Below are positions 6,139 to 6,296 of a stretch of DNA of 6,296 nt, piece after piece (within the stretch, counting starts at the first letter, position 1; each line of letters opens with the position of its first letter). The DNA is from an uncultured Ruminococcus sp. (GTDB taxonomy: Bacteria; Bacillota; Clostridia; Oscillospirales; Ruminococcaceae). The DNA lies in assembly GCA_946540705.1 (NCBI GenBank), contig CAMNJD010000367.1:1-6296 (forward strand), in the 5' to 3' direction. The notes under the pieces were generated by a model that searched no databases, was not told where the DNA came from, and was given only the letters and a program-made list of their open reading frames with translations. The translations under genes were made by a program, and so were the position numbers.

Positions 6139-6152
6139 CGGTTGCAAAACCG
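6139..6152. promoter_or_regulatory. inverted repeat over the -35 box, possible operator
   Basis: CGGTT (6139-6143) and AACCG (6148-6152) flank GCAA. The palindrome overlaps the whole -35 hexamer of the promoter at 6142-6170, a common position for a repressor or activator site. Five-base arms are short and may be chance. Confidence 0.3.
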
Positions 6153-6170
6153 TTGGAAATATGCTATAAT
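6142..6170 (+). promoter_or_regulatory. sigma-A-type promoter pointing out of the window
   Basis: The -35 box is TTGCAA (6142-6147, four of six matching TTGACA). The spacer is exactly 17 bases, and the -10 box is a perfect TATAAT (6165-6170) with an extended TG at 6162-6163. Transcription should start near 6176-6178. It lies 28 bases after the M50 stop, and the A/T-rich stretch stands out from the GC-rich genes. It probably serves a gene beyond the right edge, with a leader of at least about 110 bases. Confidence 0.8.
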
Positions 6171-6176
6171 ACTCTT

Positions 6177-6273
6177 GTTCGCTAAGGAACCGCTGAATGA
6201 TCTATTGCTTCGCGATGATTGATATTGGGCTCCGCCCAAACCCGCCAAAGGGACATTGTCCCTTTGGAATCCC
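6177..6273. repeat. intergenic hairpin cluster, probably a dispersed repeat element
   Basis: Three stems, each with a three-base loop, lie in a row: ATTGC/GCGAT around TTC (6204-6216), TTGGGC/GCCCAA around TCC (6225-6239), and a perfect ten-base-pair stem CCAAAGGGAC/GTCCCTTTGG around ATT (6245-6267). A weaker GTTC/GAAC pair sits at 6177-6190. No T-tract follows any stem on the + strand. From memory, the CCAAAGGGAC hairpin next to a GGGC/GCCC hairpin resembles short intergenic elements that recur in Ruminococcus-type genomes. That identification is an inference and cannot be tested from one copy. No gene is visible in 6171-6296. An ATG at 6286 near the edge has no ribosome site and too few codons to judge. 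Confidence 0.6.
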
Positions 6274-6296
6274 ATTATAAACAAAATGAAAGAAAA

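Noticed and set aside
6245..6267. Perfect ten-base-pair hairpin as an intrinsic terminator for the M50 gene
   Set aside because: No T-tract follows on the + strand, and it lies downstream of a strong promoter pointing the same way. A repeat element fits better.
6286..6296. Start of a further gene at ATG 6286
   Set aside because: There is no Shine-Dalgarno sequence at a suitable distance, and only three complete codons are visible.

Overview
The window looks like chromosomal DNA from a moderately high-GC member of the Clostridia, most like the Ruminococcus/Oscillospiraceae group. That assignment is an inference. It rests on the conserved Firmicutes gene order rlmN-prpC-prkC-rsgA, frequent GTG starts with strong GGAGG ribosome sites, and an intergenic hairpin element at the right edge that resembles repeats I associate with ruminococcal genomes. 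All convincing genes lie on the + strand.

Layout from left to right. Positions 1-124 hold what may be the last codons of an upstream gene, a small inverted repeat and the ribosome site of rlmN. Then come rlmN (radical-SAM methyltransferase for 23S rRNA A2503 and tRNA A37), prpC (PP2C-type Ser/Thr phosphatase), a 142-base gap with AT-rich tandem repeats and small hairpins, prkC (membrane Ser/Thr kinase with three extracellular PASTA domains) and rsgA (circularly permuted ribosome-assembly GTPase). The rsgA gene starts 7 bases after the kinase stop and carries a near-perfect 37-base hairpin in its first codons. A strong hairpin followed by five T's starts 14 bases after the rsgA stop and looks like the operon terminator. 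Beyond it lie a small unrecognised ORF and an overlapping gene for an integral-membrane M50 (site-2-protease/SpoIVFB-like) metallopeptidase. The right edge carries a textbook sigma-A-type promoter (TTGCAA, 17 bases, TGCTATAAT) pointing out of the window. It is followed at once by a cluster of three hairpins, each with a three-base loop.

How the genes fit together: the first four form the known translation/envelope-sensing cluster. PrkC senses muropeptides or lipid II through its PASTA domains, PrpC reverses its phosphorylations, and RsgA and RlmN act on ribosome maturation. In Bacillus subtilis this cluster continues into rpe and thiN. Here it ends at a terminator and the next genes are the small ORF and the M50 protease.

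Most of the window is well-understood housekeeping DNA. I see no CRISPR array, tRNA, rRNA, insertion sequence or clearly new system. The points that merit a second look are the hairpin inside the start of rsgA, the terminator that lies inside the reading frame of the next ORF, the acidic Tyr-rich linker and Thr-rich tail of the kinase, and the promoter-hairpin element at the right edge.
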